Origin: Bacteroidales bacterium
GTDB taxonomy: Bacteria > Bacteroidota > Bacteroidia > Bacteroidales > Marinilabiliaceae
DNA: 64,000 nucleotides
Direction: 5' to 3'
Assembly (NCBI GenBank): GCA_024401335.1
Contig: JAKSLH010000001.1
Coordinates: 62,001 to 126,000, forward strand
Part shown: positions 48,041 to 56,290 of the stretch, piece after piece
Position numbering within the stretch: position 1 is the stretch's first letter
How the letters are laid out: each line of letters starts with the position of its first letter
Position numbers and translations under genes: made by a program
The notes under the pieces: model-generated
Database searches by the model: none
What the model was told of the DNA's origin: nothing
Seen by the model: only the letters and a program-made list of their open reading frames with translations

Positions 48041-49429
48041 TTATTTCGTTTCTTTCTTTGTTGTTTTTTTAGTAGTTGTTTTATCTGCCGCTTTCTTTGT
48101 CGAAGCCTTCTTTGCTGGAGCTTTCTTCTTTGGTGTGAGTTCTACTCCTGCCTTTACAAGCTGCTTCTCAAGTGACGAGAGTTCTGCCTGCTGCTTCTTG
48201 ATGAGTTCCTTGAGTTCTGATACCTCTTCACTTTCGCTGCTTGGTACACTCTGGTGCAATCTTTGCGAGAAGTCTGTCAATACATTCATGTAGTTGATGA
48301 ATGCATCGTAAGGTGTCTGATATGGATTCTGATATGCTCTGTTGCCGCCGTTGGCAAAGAACTTAGTTGCCATATAGTAGAAATGGTCGCTCGACTGCAA
48401 GAACTGCCAGTCCTTCAAAAGATCTTCGTCGTTGCACTTCGCAACGAGATCGCTAAGCTTATACAATGTGTCAACAGCTTCGTTCTGCATCTCGTTGCCG
48501 AGCCATACTGTAACGTCTCGCTCCTCATCACCCCAGCTTGTTGCGCTTGGAACGTTGATTGCCGATACTGGCTGGAGCTTAGAGATAGCCTTGCTTGGTG
48601 TTGTGAATGCATAGCCCTTGTCGTTCAATACAACTTCTGGCAGTGCCTTCAAGAAGTCAAGTATGCCGCTCTCCTTGCTGTGGTTTGCACCGAATGTCTC
48701 GTAGTTCATGAATAGATTGATAATCTCTTCATTGTCTGCAAGACCGTCAAGCCATCCTTTGAACTTCTCGGCTGTCAATGGCCATGATGGCCAGCTCTGG
48801 TTGCTGAAGCGGAGCGCAATGTCGTCACTCATGTGATAGTTTCTCAAAAGAACCTTCAAGCGTGGCTCTATAGCGTTGCAATACATGAAGTTGGCGCTCT
48901 TCCAGCCCAACACCTGCTTTGCACCTTCTGCAAGCATACCCTTGAAGCCCATCTGAGCTACCTGCTCGCCAATCCAGTCAGAATAGATAAGCTCTGTATT
49001 TCTGAACACTGTTGGCACCTGGCCGAATGTCTCTTCGATGGTCTTGACCTGCTCTGCTATCTGACGCTTGAACTCGTCTGCGTTACGAAGTGATGCCAAA
49101 GAGTGGCCTGATGTTTCTGCAAGGAATTCAACCTGCTTAGTGTCTGCAAGAGCCTTGAAGCTGTCTATCACTTCTGGCGCATATATCTTGAGCTGATCAA
49201 GTAATGTGCTTGAAATAGAGAATGCTACAGAGAACTTGTTCTTGTGCTTCTTGATGAGTTCAAGCAACAACTTGTTTGTTGGCAAATAACATGTGTGTGC
49301 CAACTTGTTGATGTTGCTTTCGTTCGCATAGTCATCATAGTAGTAATGGTCGTTGCCTATGTCGAAGAATCTGTATCTGCGCAGTTTCACTGGCTGGTGC
49401 AACTGGAAGTATAAGCAAATATTTTTCAT
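48041..49429 (-). CDS. GH57-family protein with atypical active site and Lys-rich tail
   Basis: 462 residues. Residues 1-~380 are a GH57 barrel of the Bacteroidetes alpha-amylase-like type (CLYFQLHQPVKLRRYRFF, FRNTELIYSD with the presumed nucleophile Glu146). In conserved region 4, where GH57 enzymes carry the acid/base Asp (D-x-E-x-F-G), this protein has Asn242 (MNYETFG). Residues ~395-432 are coiled coil; 434-462 are a Lys/Ala/Thr tail (KKAPAKKASTKKAADK style) resembling histone-like tails. It sits in the operon between glycogen synthase and phosphorylase, so a role in glycogen handling is likely, but hydrolytic activity is doubtful. It may be a binding or assembly protein. Confidence 0.88.
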   Translation of the reverse strand: MKNICLYFQLHQPVKLRRYRFFDIGNDHYYYDDYANESNINKLAHTCYLPTNKLLLELIKKHKNKFSVAFSISSTLLDQLKIYAPEVIDSFKALADTKQVEFLAETSGHSLASLRNADEFKRQIAEQVKTIEETFGQVPTVFRNTELIYSDWIGEQVAQMGFKGMLAEGAKQVLGWKSANFMYCNAIEPRLKVLLRNYHMSDDIALRFSNQSWPSWPLTAEKFKGWLDGLADNEEIINLFMNYETFGANHSKESGILDFLKALPEVVLNDKGYAFTTPSKAISKLQPVSAINVPSATSWGDEERDVTVWLGNEMQNEAVDTLYKLSDLVAKCNDEDLLKDWQFLQSSDHFYYMATKFFANGGNRAYQNPYQTPYDAFINYMNVLTDFSQRLHQSVPSSESEEVSELKELIKKQQAELSSLEKQLVKAGVELTPKKKAPAKKASTKKAADKTTTKKTTKKETK

Positions 49430-49466
49430 AATTCTTATTGTTTTAATTGTTGTTGGCTCCGCATTA

Positions 49467-50759
49467 CTACTTGTATACTACGGAATCATAGATTTTCTTG
49501 ATTTTCTTGGCTGAGTTTTCCCACTGTAGTGAATCAACCTCTTCTTTGCCGAACTTGGCAAACATCTTGCCGAGGGCAGGGTAGTTCAATACGGCATACA
49601 TGGCATCTGCCATCGCGTCAATATCCCAATAGTCGGTCTTGATTGCGTATGTGAGAATCTCGGCAACACCCGACTGATGCGATATCAATACAGGCACGTC
49701 AGTCTGCATGGCTTCAAGTGGTGAGATACCGAAGGGCTCACTTACAGATGGCATGACGTATAGGTCGCTCATTCTAAGCATAGAATAAACATCCTGACCA
49801 CGCAAGAAACCTGTGAAGTGGAATCTGTCGGTGATCTTCAAGCTTGCTGCTCGTCTGATCATCTTCTCCATCATGTCACCAGAACCTGCCATGACAAATC
49901 TTACGTTGTCCATCTTGGCAAGCACCTTAGCGGCAGCCTCGATGAAATACTCAGGACCCTTCTGCATCGTGATTCGACCAAGGAAGGTGATGAGCTTTTC
50001 GTTCAATCCCTTTGGTGAGTAGTTCTTCATCTCTGGCTTCAAAGGATCAACAGCGTTATAAACTGTTACTACCTTCTCTGCTGGAATGCCATACTTCTCA
50101 ATAACTATGTTTCTTGTGAGGTTACTTACGGTAATGACCTTGTCGGCCGCTTCCATTCCTCGCTTCTCTATCTCGTAAACTGTTGGGTTTACCGAGCCAC
50201 CGCTTCGGTCGAAGTCTGTCGCGTGTACATGTACCACAAGTGGCTTGCCTGTTGCTTCCTTCGCAGCTATTCCCGCAGGATATGTCAACCAGTCATGCGC
50301 GTGGATCACGTCAAATGTGTGCTCCTGGGCAATGATGTTGGCAATAATAGCATAGTTGTGAATCTCCTGCAGAAGCGTTGTTCCGTATTTTCCAGTAAAG
50401 CTGAATTTGCCTTCACCGTCTGTCTGCAAGAAGCGGAAATCTTCACCTACGTTGAGTGAGCGTAGCTTGTAGTAGTCTTCTGGATCAACATAAGGCACGA
50501 GCTTCGAATCAACCTCAAGGTATTCGAGGGTCTTGCTCAATTGTGACATACGCAGTCTCTTGTTTTTGACCGATATGTTGTTTGCTCCTATGATGTCCTC
50601 GACTTTGCTCTTGTCCTCGTCACCAAACGCTTTTGGTACGACGAAGAGAACGTCCAAGTCGGGTACGGAAGCCATACCTCGTGTAAGTCCGAAGCATGCT
50701 GTTCCTAGACCTCCTGAAATGTGAGGTGGGAACTCCCATCCGAACATTAGTACTTTCAT
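49467..50759 (-). CDS. Glycogen synthase-like glycosyltransferase, GT4
   Basis: 430 residues. The N-terminal GWEFPPHISGGLGTA is the sugar-nucleotide-binding loop in the style of glycogen synthases; DVIHAHDWLTYPAG and the C-terminal SEPFGISPLEAM (E-x7-E motif) are typical GT-B/GT4 features. At 430 residues it is shorter than E. coli GlgA (477). Because it is cotranscribed with debranching enzyme, GH57 and phosphorylase, I infer that it extends alpha-1,4-glucan from a nucleotide sugar. Cytoplasmic. Confidence 0.88.
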   Translation of the reverse strand: MKVLMFGWEFPPHISGGLGTACFGLTRGMASVPDLDVLFVVPKAFGDEDKSKVEDIIGANNISVKNKRLRMSQLSKTLEYLEVDSKLVPYVDPEDYYKLRSLNVGEDFRFLQTDGEGKFSFTGKYGTTLLQEIHNYAIIANIIAQEHTFDVIHAHDWLTYPAGIAAKEATGKPLVVHVHATDFDRSGGSVNPTVYEIEKRGMEAADKVITVSNLTRNIVIEKYGIPAEKVVTVYNAVDPLKPEMKNYSPKGLNEKLITFLGRITMQKGPEYFIEAAAKVLAKMDNVRFVMAGSGDMMEKMIRRAASLKITDRFHFTGFLRGQDVYSMLRMSDLYVMPSVSEPFGISPLEAMQTDVPVLISHQSGVAEILTYAIKTDYWDIDAMADAMYAVLNYPALGKMFAKFGKEEVDSLQWENSAKKIKKIYDSVVYK

Positions 50760-50780
50760 AGTAGATCTATTTTGAATGTG

Positions 50781-52706
50781 TTACTTCGTTTCTATTAACT
50801 TCATTAACTTGAGTATAGCTGCAACATTCCATGCCATGGAAATTGCTCCCTTGACCTGATGAGGTGGGTTTCCGTTGTAGCGTTCTCCGATAGTTCCAAG
50901 TCCGTGGTCTTGTAATTCAGGCTCCCATGTCTCGACTATTCTCTTGATCTGGCTGATGCCGCTGTTGTGGTGAATGTCTACCATGAGGTCTCCATAGAAT
51001 GAAAGTAACCATGGATATGCTGGACCCTGGTGAAGTCTCAAAAGTCTTTCGTTCTCGTTGCCGTCAATTGAAGCAAGGTATTTCTCGTCATTTGGAGAGA
51101 GGCTTCGTATGCCTCGAGGTGTCAGAAGTTCTCTTGTTGTTGTGTCAAGCACCTGCTTCTTCTGCTCCTTGCTTAATGGACTGTACTTTAATGCCGCTGC
51201 TATGAGCATGTTTGGTCTGACGCTCTCTGACTTATAGTCGCAGTCAACATAGTCATAAAGATATCCCTTGTCGTTGCAGAATGTGTTTATGAATGCGGCA
51301 CCTACCTGGTCGAGTCTTGGCTGCCATGTGTCTATGAAGTCTTTCTTCTTGAGCTTCTTTGCTACTTCAAGTGTTGTCGCAATCGCATTATACCATAATC
51401 CGTTTACTTCAACAGCACATCCATATCGTGGAGTTACAAGCATGCCCCATGATGTCTTGGCGTTCATCCAAGTCTGTGGTTCACCTTCGTTGCGGGCATA
51501 TATCAGTCCGTTGTCCTGTCTGTGCATCTTGCCAGGAACGCCGTTCCAGTAATGGTTCAAGAGGGCGTTCATCAGGTCGAAATGCTTCTTCGCGTCGATT
51601 TGCTTTGGCATGAAGCGCTCCATCTCGTTGATGCAGTAGAAGAACCACAGTGGCACGTCGATAGAGGTGTTGTTCATGGCAGCTTCGTCGATATACAGCT
51701 TCTTGAGGTTCTTAAGGCTCTCCTCGAAGATCTCTGCATAGACCTTCTTGTCGTCCTGGTATGCAGCAAGACCAGCAAGTGCTACATACATGTCACGAAG
51801 CTGTGGCTTCTTCCAGTGATATCCGGCCTTCAGCATGATGGTGTCGTTCTTTCTTTCGATGAACTGCTGGCCTGCATTCATAAGGAAGTGCAACATGCTG
51901 TCTTTTGGAGTGCGGTGCTTCACCTCGTTGGTGAACTTTGTCTTCAAGCCACCAGGTGCAGCCTCAAACAACGACGCTGATACTACGACGCTCTCTCCCT
52001 TCTTGATTGGGAATTCGAAGTATCCAGGAACATAGAGGTCTTCTGTGTAGTCATATCCTCTATATCTCTCCTTGATGTACTCAACATCTCTATACCAGTC
52101 TGGCATAGCTATGTAGTCAACCTTCTTGTTCGCTTGTATATAGAGCTCTGGCAGTTCCTTGTAAAGCTGGAACTTTACGCCGTTCTCGACTTCTGTATAG
52201 TGAGTGTCGGCAACCATGTTCTCGTGTGTGAGCTCATGTATGCTTCTGAATGCCAGGAATGGCTTCAAACGTAATGTCGTTGGTGTGTGCGCGTCCTCAA
52301 GTGTGTACTTGATCAACACCTGATTCTCATGGCCCGCCAAGATGAACTCCTGTGAAATGACTACGCCACCTACGCGATGTGTCAACTTTGTTGTTGGGGC
52401 AGCTGAATAGTCACACATGTACTTGTGGCCTTTGGGCTCGAAGTAATCACCCTTGTACTGCTGAATGCCAAGGTTGAAGATCTTCTCGTTCTGTATTACA
52501 GAGCATTGAAGTGATGATAACATCACGTAGCTCTCACCTCCAAACTTCTCAAGTGGGCATACCAACAAGCCGTGGTATTTGCGGGTGTTGCAGCCCAATA
52601 TTGAAGTACTCATGTATGCTCCCGATCTGTTTGTTCTCACAAATTCTTTGAATAGTGAGTACTCCAGGTTTGGTAGCTTTGAGGTATCAAATTGGATGTA
52701 GTTCAT
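50781..52706 (-). CDS. Glycogen debranching enzyme
   Basis: 641 residues. N-terminal domain with NRSGAYMSTSILGCNTRKYHGL, characteristic of bacterial/archaeal glycogen debranching enzymes (GH133, amylo-alpha-1,6-glucosidase), followed by an (alpha/alpha)6 catalytic domain (WYNAIATTLEVAKKL, LTPRGIRSLSPND, HQGPAYPWLLSFYGD). Removes alpha-1,6 branches so that phosphorylase can continue. First gene of the four-gene operon, starting downstream of a strong consensus promoter. Confidence 0.93.
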   Translation of the reverse strand: MNYIQFDTSKLPNLEYSLFKEFVRTNRSGAYMSTSILGCNTRKYHGLLVCPLEKFGGESYVMLSSLQCSVIQNEKIFNLGIQQYKGDYFEPKGHKYMCDYSAAPTTKLTHRVGGVVISQEFILAGHENQVLIKYTLEDAHTPTTLRLKPFLAFRSIHELTHENMVADTHYTEVENGVKFQLYKELPELYIQANKKVDYIAMPDWYRDVEYIKERYRGYDYTEDLYVPGYFEFPIKKGESVVVSASLFEAAPGGLKTKFTNEVKHRTPKDSMLHFLMNAGQQFIERKNDTIMLKAGYHWKKPQLRDMYVALAGLAAYQDDKKVYAEIFEESLKNLKKLYIDEAAMNNTSIDVPLWFFYCINEMERFMPKQIDAKKHFDLMNALLNHYWNGVPGKMHRQDNGLIYARNEGEPQTWMNAKTSWGMLVTPRYGCAVEVNGLWYNAIATTLEVAKKLKKKDFIDTWQPRLDQVGAAFINTFCNDKGYLYDYVDCDYKSESVRPNMLIAAALKYSPLSKEQKKQVLDTTTRELLTPRGIRSLSPNDEKYLASIDGNENERLLRLHQGPAYPWLLSFYGDLMVDIHHNSGISQIKRIVETWEPELQDHGLGTIGERYNGNPPHQVKGAISMAWNVAAILKLMKLIETK

Positions 52707-52794
52707 ATCTTAGAAGTTTTATTATTCTTTTTCTTGTTATAGTGTTTGTGTTTCTTCGTTCCCTCGCTTAGATTCTGTCTCGCTTTTATAGTGC

Positions 52795-52825
52795 CGAAAT
52801 TAGTAATAAAAACCTTAATTTCAAA
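52795..52825 (-). promoter_or_regulatory. Promoter of the glycogen operon
   Basis: On the minus strand TTTG (52825-52822), a 19-base spacer and TAATTTCG (52802-52795), leaving a leader of about 80 bases before the debranching enzyme gene. Confidence 0.72.
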
Positions 52826-52882
52826 GCAATACTATGCCCACGAGTTGTGAATTATCTATTTTTAGCTGCTATTTAATATCAT

Positions 52883-53863
52883 TTAATATTTTAACAGCTT
52901 GTTAATGCCATACATATCGTTTCTGATATTGTACTTATTCACGAATTCCTCTATGCGTTTCGCTGTCGCTTCGACAAATTTACGGTATTCTGTTTCGCTT
53001 CCCATGGGTCTGTGGTTTAATGCTTGGGTCAGCTTCTGCCCCTCTCTTACCATCTGCCTGGTCTCGTCGCTCAGATACGCCTCGGCAAAGTGTTCGTAGA
53101 TGTAATCTACGGCAACCGCACTCGGATGTATCATGTCGTCAGCATAAAACCTGTAGTCCCTTAAATCATCAAGCAACAACTCATATGCCTCGAAGTAACT
53201 TGTTTCAATGTTCTTTCCGACGATCTCGTCTACTGCCTCCAACAATATGGCCTTGCTTACCTGGTTGCCATGCATGGTGTCTTTTACATGCCTTATCGGA
53301 CTTACAGTGAAAATCACATGCACATCTTTGTTCAGGTCTCGTAGCTCACCTATCGTTTCGTTCCACATGCCTACTATCTCGTCTTTCGTCAGCCTTGCTC
53401 TCTCAAACATATTGGCCGGCATCTTGTGACAATTGGCTACTATGGTACCGTTGGTCTGCAGTTTATACGTCCAACTTGTGCCAAAGGTTATAGCTATTGT
53501 GTCTGCTTTTTTGACGAAATCATGCATTTTGCATGTTTGTTTGTCTATCTGTTCTTTGATAAGTTCTTTAGATGAATCAAATAACTTAGTGTTAGACAGC
53601 CAACTAACCCATGAGTTACCGTTGTAGAAAATATCCTCATTTTTGCATGGTGCATTGCGTATTATTGCCGATAATTGGGCACTTATGCTTGCCGGATTGT
53701 ATGATGTGCCGTACGGATTGGCTTGGCAATCCATCATTCCGTCTTTCAGCTTCTGACTGATGCTGTCGGCAAAACATGAACCAATGAAGAATATCTTGCC
53801 GTTTGGTCTGATGCTTCTTACATTTTGTCGTGTCTCTATCGTCGTTCTAAATATGTTTTGCAT
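52883..53863 (-). CDS. GSCFA-domain protein
   Basis: 326 residues. The N-terminal FFIGSCFADSISQKL carries the GSCFA signature that names the family, which is thought to be related to SGNH-type hydrolases; DDMIHPSAVAVDYIYEHFAE near residue 235 would supply the Asp/His of such an active site. No signal peptide is visible, so cytoplasmic. No experimental role is known to me. It has its own promoter upstream (TACCTTTG at 53944-53937) and is separate from the glycogen operon promoter downstream. Confidence 0.85.
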   Translation of the reverse strand: MQNIFRTTIETRQNVRSIRPNGKIFFIGSCFADSISQKLKDGMMDCQANPYGTSYNPASISAQLSAIIRNAPCKNEDIFYNGNSWVSWLSNTKLFDSSKELIKEQIDKQTCKMHDFVKKADTIAITFGTSWTYKLQTNGTIVANCHKMPANMFERARLTKDEIVGMWNETIGELRDLNKDVHVIFTVSPIRHVKDTMHGNQVSKAILLEAVDEIVGKNIETSYFEAYELLLDDLRDYRFYADDMIHPSAVAVDYIYEHFAEAYLSDETRQMVREGQKLTQALNHRPMGSETEYRKFVEATAKRIEEFVNKYNIRNDMYGINKLLKY

Positions 53864-53936
53864 GTGCCTCTATTATATATAGGTATATAACGCCTTGAAA
53901 AAGCGTCTTCATATGTGTTGTTAATCTTGCTTTTTG

Positions 53937-53944
53937 CAAAGGTA
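53937..53944 (-). promoter_or_regulatory. Probable -7 element of the GSCFA gene
   Basis: TACCTTTG on the minus strand, 74 bases before the start codon. It shares the 243-base divergent region with the GH43-like gene promoter. Confidence 0.5.
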
Positions 53945-54054
53945 ACACTTTTTAATAAATGGTTGGACCATTGCGATAGCTCTTGTTCTCTTTCTTTTTG
54001 TCTGCTCGATTGCTCTATATGTAACATTTTCTAACAATCGTGTAACATGGTTGC

Positions 54055-54085
54055 CTTGCTTATTATGTGCTTTGGCCTATTTTTG
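54055..54085 (+). promoter_or_regulatory. Promoter of the GH43-like gene
   Basis: CTTG (54055-54058), a 19-base spacer and TATTTTTG (54078-54085), giving a transcript start about 15 bases before the ATG at 54107. Confidence 0.6.
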
Positions 54086-54106
54086 CTCATGTTAAATCAA
54101 TACAAT

Positions 54107-56152
54107 ATGAAACGTTTTTTTCTTACCTTATCTGTCGCTTTGACGTCGTTGACGCTCTGGGCGCAAAATCCTTACTTGCCTCTGTGGGAACATCTTCCTG
54201 ATGGCGAACCTCGCGTGTTCGAGGATCCTGATCAACCTGGCAAATATCGCGCCTATATCGTGGGGTCTCACGACCTGGCTTTTACTCAATATTGTGGACC
54301 TGATATCCGCATCTGGTCGGCTCCTGTCGAAGATCTTAGCCAATGGCGCGACGAGGGTCCTGCTTTTACTTATTTTATTGATGGACAGTGGGATACCATG
54401 TTTGCTCCTGATCTTGTAGAGGTTGTCGATAAGGCTACTGGCCAAAAGATATATTACCTCTATCCTCATTCTCGTGGCCATCGACGTGTTCCTATGGTAT
54501 GTAAGGGCGATCGCCCTGATGGTCCTTTTGTTCCGGTTAATATTGCTGATAATGGTCGCGAATGTTTGCCGGGCTCTATCATCGACTTCGACCCTTCGGT
54601 CTTCGTTGAAAATGTTACAAGTAAGAAGGATAAGGATTTCGCTAAGGGGTTCCGCGCTTACGTATTCTATGGCTTCCAGCATTCTACAGCTTTCGAACTT
54701 GATCAGGATAATATGTATGCCGTGCGTCCGGGTACTGAGATTCATGATAATTTCATTCCTGCTAGTAGACGTTATGGCGAACCTCGTGATCCGGAAGGAA
54801 CTCAATATCCTGCTCTCTATAAGGGACAGAATCCTGGTGATTTCAATTTCTTCGAGGCTTCATCTATTCGACAGGTTGGAAATAAATACGTGATGGTCTT
54901 CTCTGGCTATTCTGGCCCTGACTATGGTTTGGGTTCTACCAACTCTGCTCTCCGATATGCCTTTGGAGATTCTCCTCTTGGTCCATGGCGTTCGGGTGGT
55001 GTGCTTGTCGATTCTCGTGGCGTTGTGCTGGGCGAAGATGGAGAACATCTGGTTACGACAAATGCTGCTCATAACACTCATGGCTCTCTTCAGGAGATCA
55101 ATGGACAGTGGTATGTCTTCTATCATCGACCTCCACGTGGCTTCGGCTATGCTCGTCAGCCTATGGTGGCTCCTGTTAAGATCGAGTGGGATAAGAAGAA
55201 GGTGGCCGATGGCGGTGTTGTGAAGATTACAGCCTACGATCCGTTCGCGGCTGATGAGAAGTGGACTGCTGAGGCTGCAGATGGTATGAAATATACTGGT
55301 GCTGAGGTGACTTCAGAGGGCTTCCAGATATTTGGCCTTGACCCATATAAATACTATTCTGCTGGTTATGCGTGCTATATGACTGGTAACGACTGGATGC
55401 AGGATTCATGGGACAATTGGGATAACCACATGGATCTTGCCGGTATTACTAATAAGGGCATTGTCGGTTTTAAGTATTTCGGCTTTGGTGGCCTGCAGCA
55501 GAATGCTAAGGGCGTTAAGGCTTTCAGCGGTGCTGTGGCTGGCAATCAGACTAAGATCAATGTGTGGATTACTCCTACTACTAAGGAGGCTTTCAAGATA
55601 CGTGTCATGTTGGACGCTCCTTATGCTAATGATATACATCATGGCAAGGAAATAGCCGTTATCGAAGTGCCTGCCAATTCTGCTCAGCAGCCAACAAAGT
55701 TGAGTGCTGATGTAGCCGGATATGTTGAGGGTTTGAGTGGCAAGCATGCTATTTACTTGGTTGCTGAGGGCCCTGAAATAGAGCAGCCACGCAACGACCG
55801 TCCTCGTTGGCCTGGTATGCCTCCTATGCGTCCTCGTGGCCTCTTTGATATGCAGGGCATTTCGTTTAGTAGCGTGACTTGTGATCCTGAACGTCCTGTT
55901 CCTCCTGTCGTGTCTATTGCTGTCGATGGCAAGGATCTCGTCATTCCAGCAACTCCTATTCGTTCTACAAACTTTAATGGTTATACAGATGTGACTCGTT
56001 ATCAGGTGTTCGGGCCGTTGACTTACAATTCTGTTATCGACGCTAAAGCAAGCGATCCTTCGGTGAAGATCACTGTTGGTAAGATTGCAGATGGCCGCGC
56101 AACGGTTAAGTTCGAATATAAGGGTATGGTTAAGATATTTCTTATTAATTAG
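54107..56152 (+). CDS. Secreted GH43-like glycoside hydrolase with C-terminal beta-sandwich domain
   Basis: 681 residues from ATG 54107. An upstream in-frame ATG at 54047 precedes the predicted promoter and is rejected; the chosen start gives a clean signal peptide (MKRFFLTLSVALTSLTLWAQ). Residues ~22-365 form a five-bladed propeller typical of GH43: FAPDLVEV, IIDFDPSVFVE (candidate Asp) and FFEASSIRQVGNKYVMVFSGY (candidate acid Glu). Residues ~400-560 resemble a CBM6-type module, and the C-terminus is beta-rich with a Pro/Arg-rich insert (RPRWPGMPPMRPRG). GH43 enzymes usually cut arabinan or xylan side chains. Monocistronic; no SusC/SusD pair adjacent. Confidence 0.85.
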   Translation: MKRFFLTLSVALTSLTLWAQNPYLPLWEHLPDGEPRVFEDPDQPGKYRAYIVGSHDLAFTQYCGPDIRIWSAPVEDLSQWRDEGPAFTYFIDGQWDTMFAPDLVEVVDKATGQKIYYLYPHSRGHRRVPMVCKGDRPDGPFVPVNIADNGRECLPGSIIDFDPSVFVENVTSKKDKDFAKGFRAYVFYGFQHSTAFELDQDNMYAVRPGTEIHDNFIPASRRYGEPRDPEGTQYPALYKGQNPGDFNFFEASSIRQVGNKYVMVFSGYSGPDYGLGSTNSALRYAFGDSPLGPWRSGGVLVDSRGVVLGEDGEHLVTTNAAHNTHGSLQEINGQWYVFYHRPPRGFGYARQPMVAPVKIEWDKKKVADGGVVKITAYDPFAADEKWTAEAADGMKYTGAEVTSEGFQIFGLDPYKYYSAGYACYMTGNDWMQDSWDNWDNHMDLAGITNKGIVGFKYFGFGGLQQNAKGVKAFSGAVAGNQTKINVWITPTTKEAFKIRVMLDAPYANDIHHGKEIAVIEVPANSAQQPTKLSADVAGYVEGLSGKHAIYLVAEGPEIEQPRNDRPRWPGMPPMRPRGLFDMQGISFSSVTCDPERPVPPVVSIAVDGKDLVIPATPIRSTNFNGYTDVTRYQVFGPLTYNSVIDAKASDPSVKITVGKIADGRATVKFEYKGMVKIFLIN

Positions 56153-56175
56153 TTTAAGTATTCTAGTTTGGTTTG

Positions 56176-56202
56176 GGTTGCTCTTTCGGGCAACCTTTTT
56201 TT
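56176..56202 (+). terminator. Terminator of the GH43-like gene
   Basis: A GGTTGC/GCAACC stem followed by seven T. Confidence 0.8.
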
Positions 56203-56213
56203 GTTTGGTGTCG

Positions 56214-56256
56214 GTAAAAATGAATATGGGACGCGACCTTGATGTCACGTCCCATA
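56214..56256 (-). terminator. Terminator of the TonB-dependent receptor gene
   Basis: A TATGGGACG/CGTCCCATA stem with a T run on the minus strand (A's at 56216-56220). It lies back to back with the convergent terminator. Confidence 0.7.
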
Positions 56257-56290
56257 CTCGAGACTTAATACTCTGTATTCTATGTTTTAT

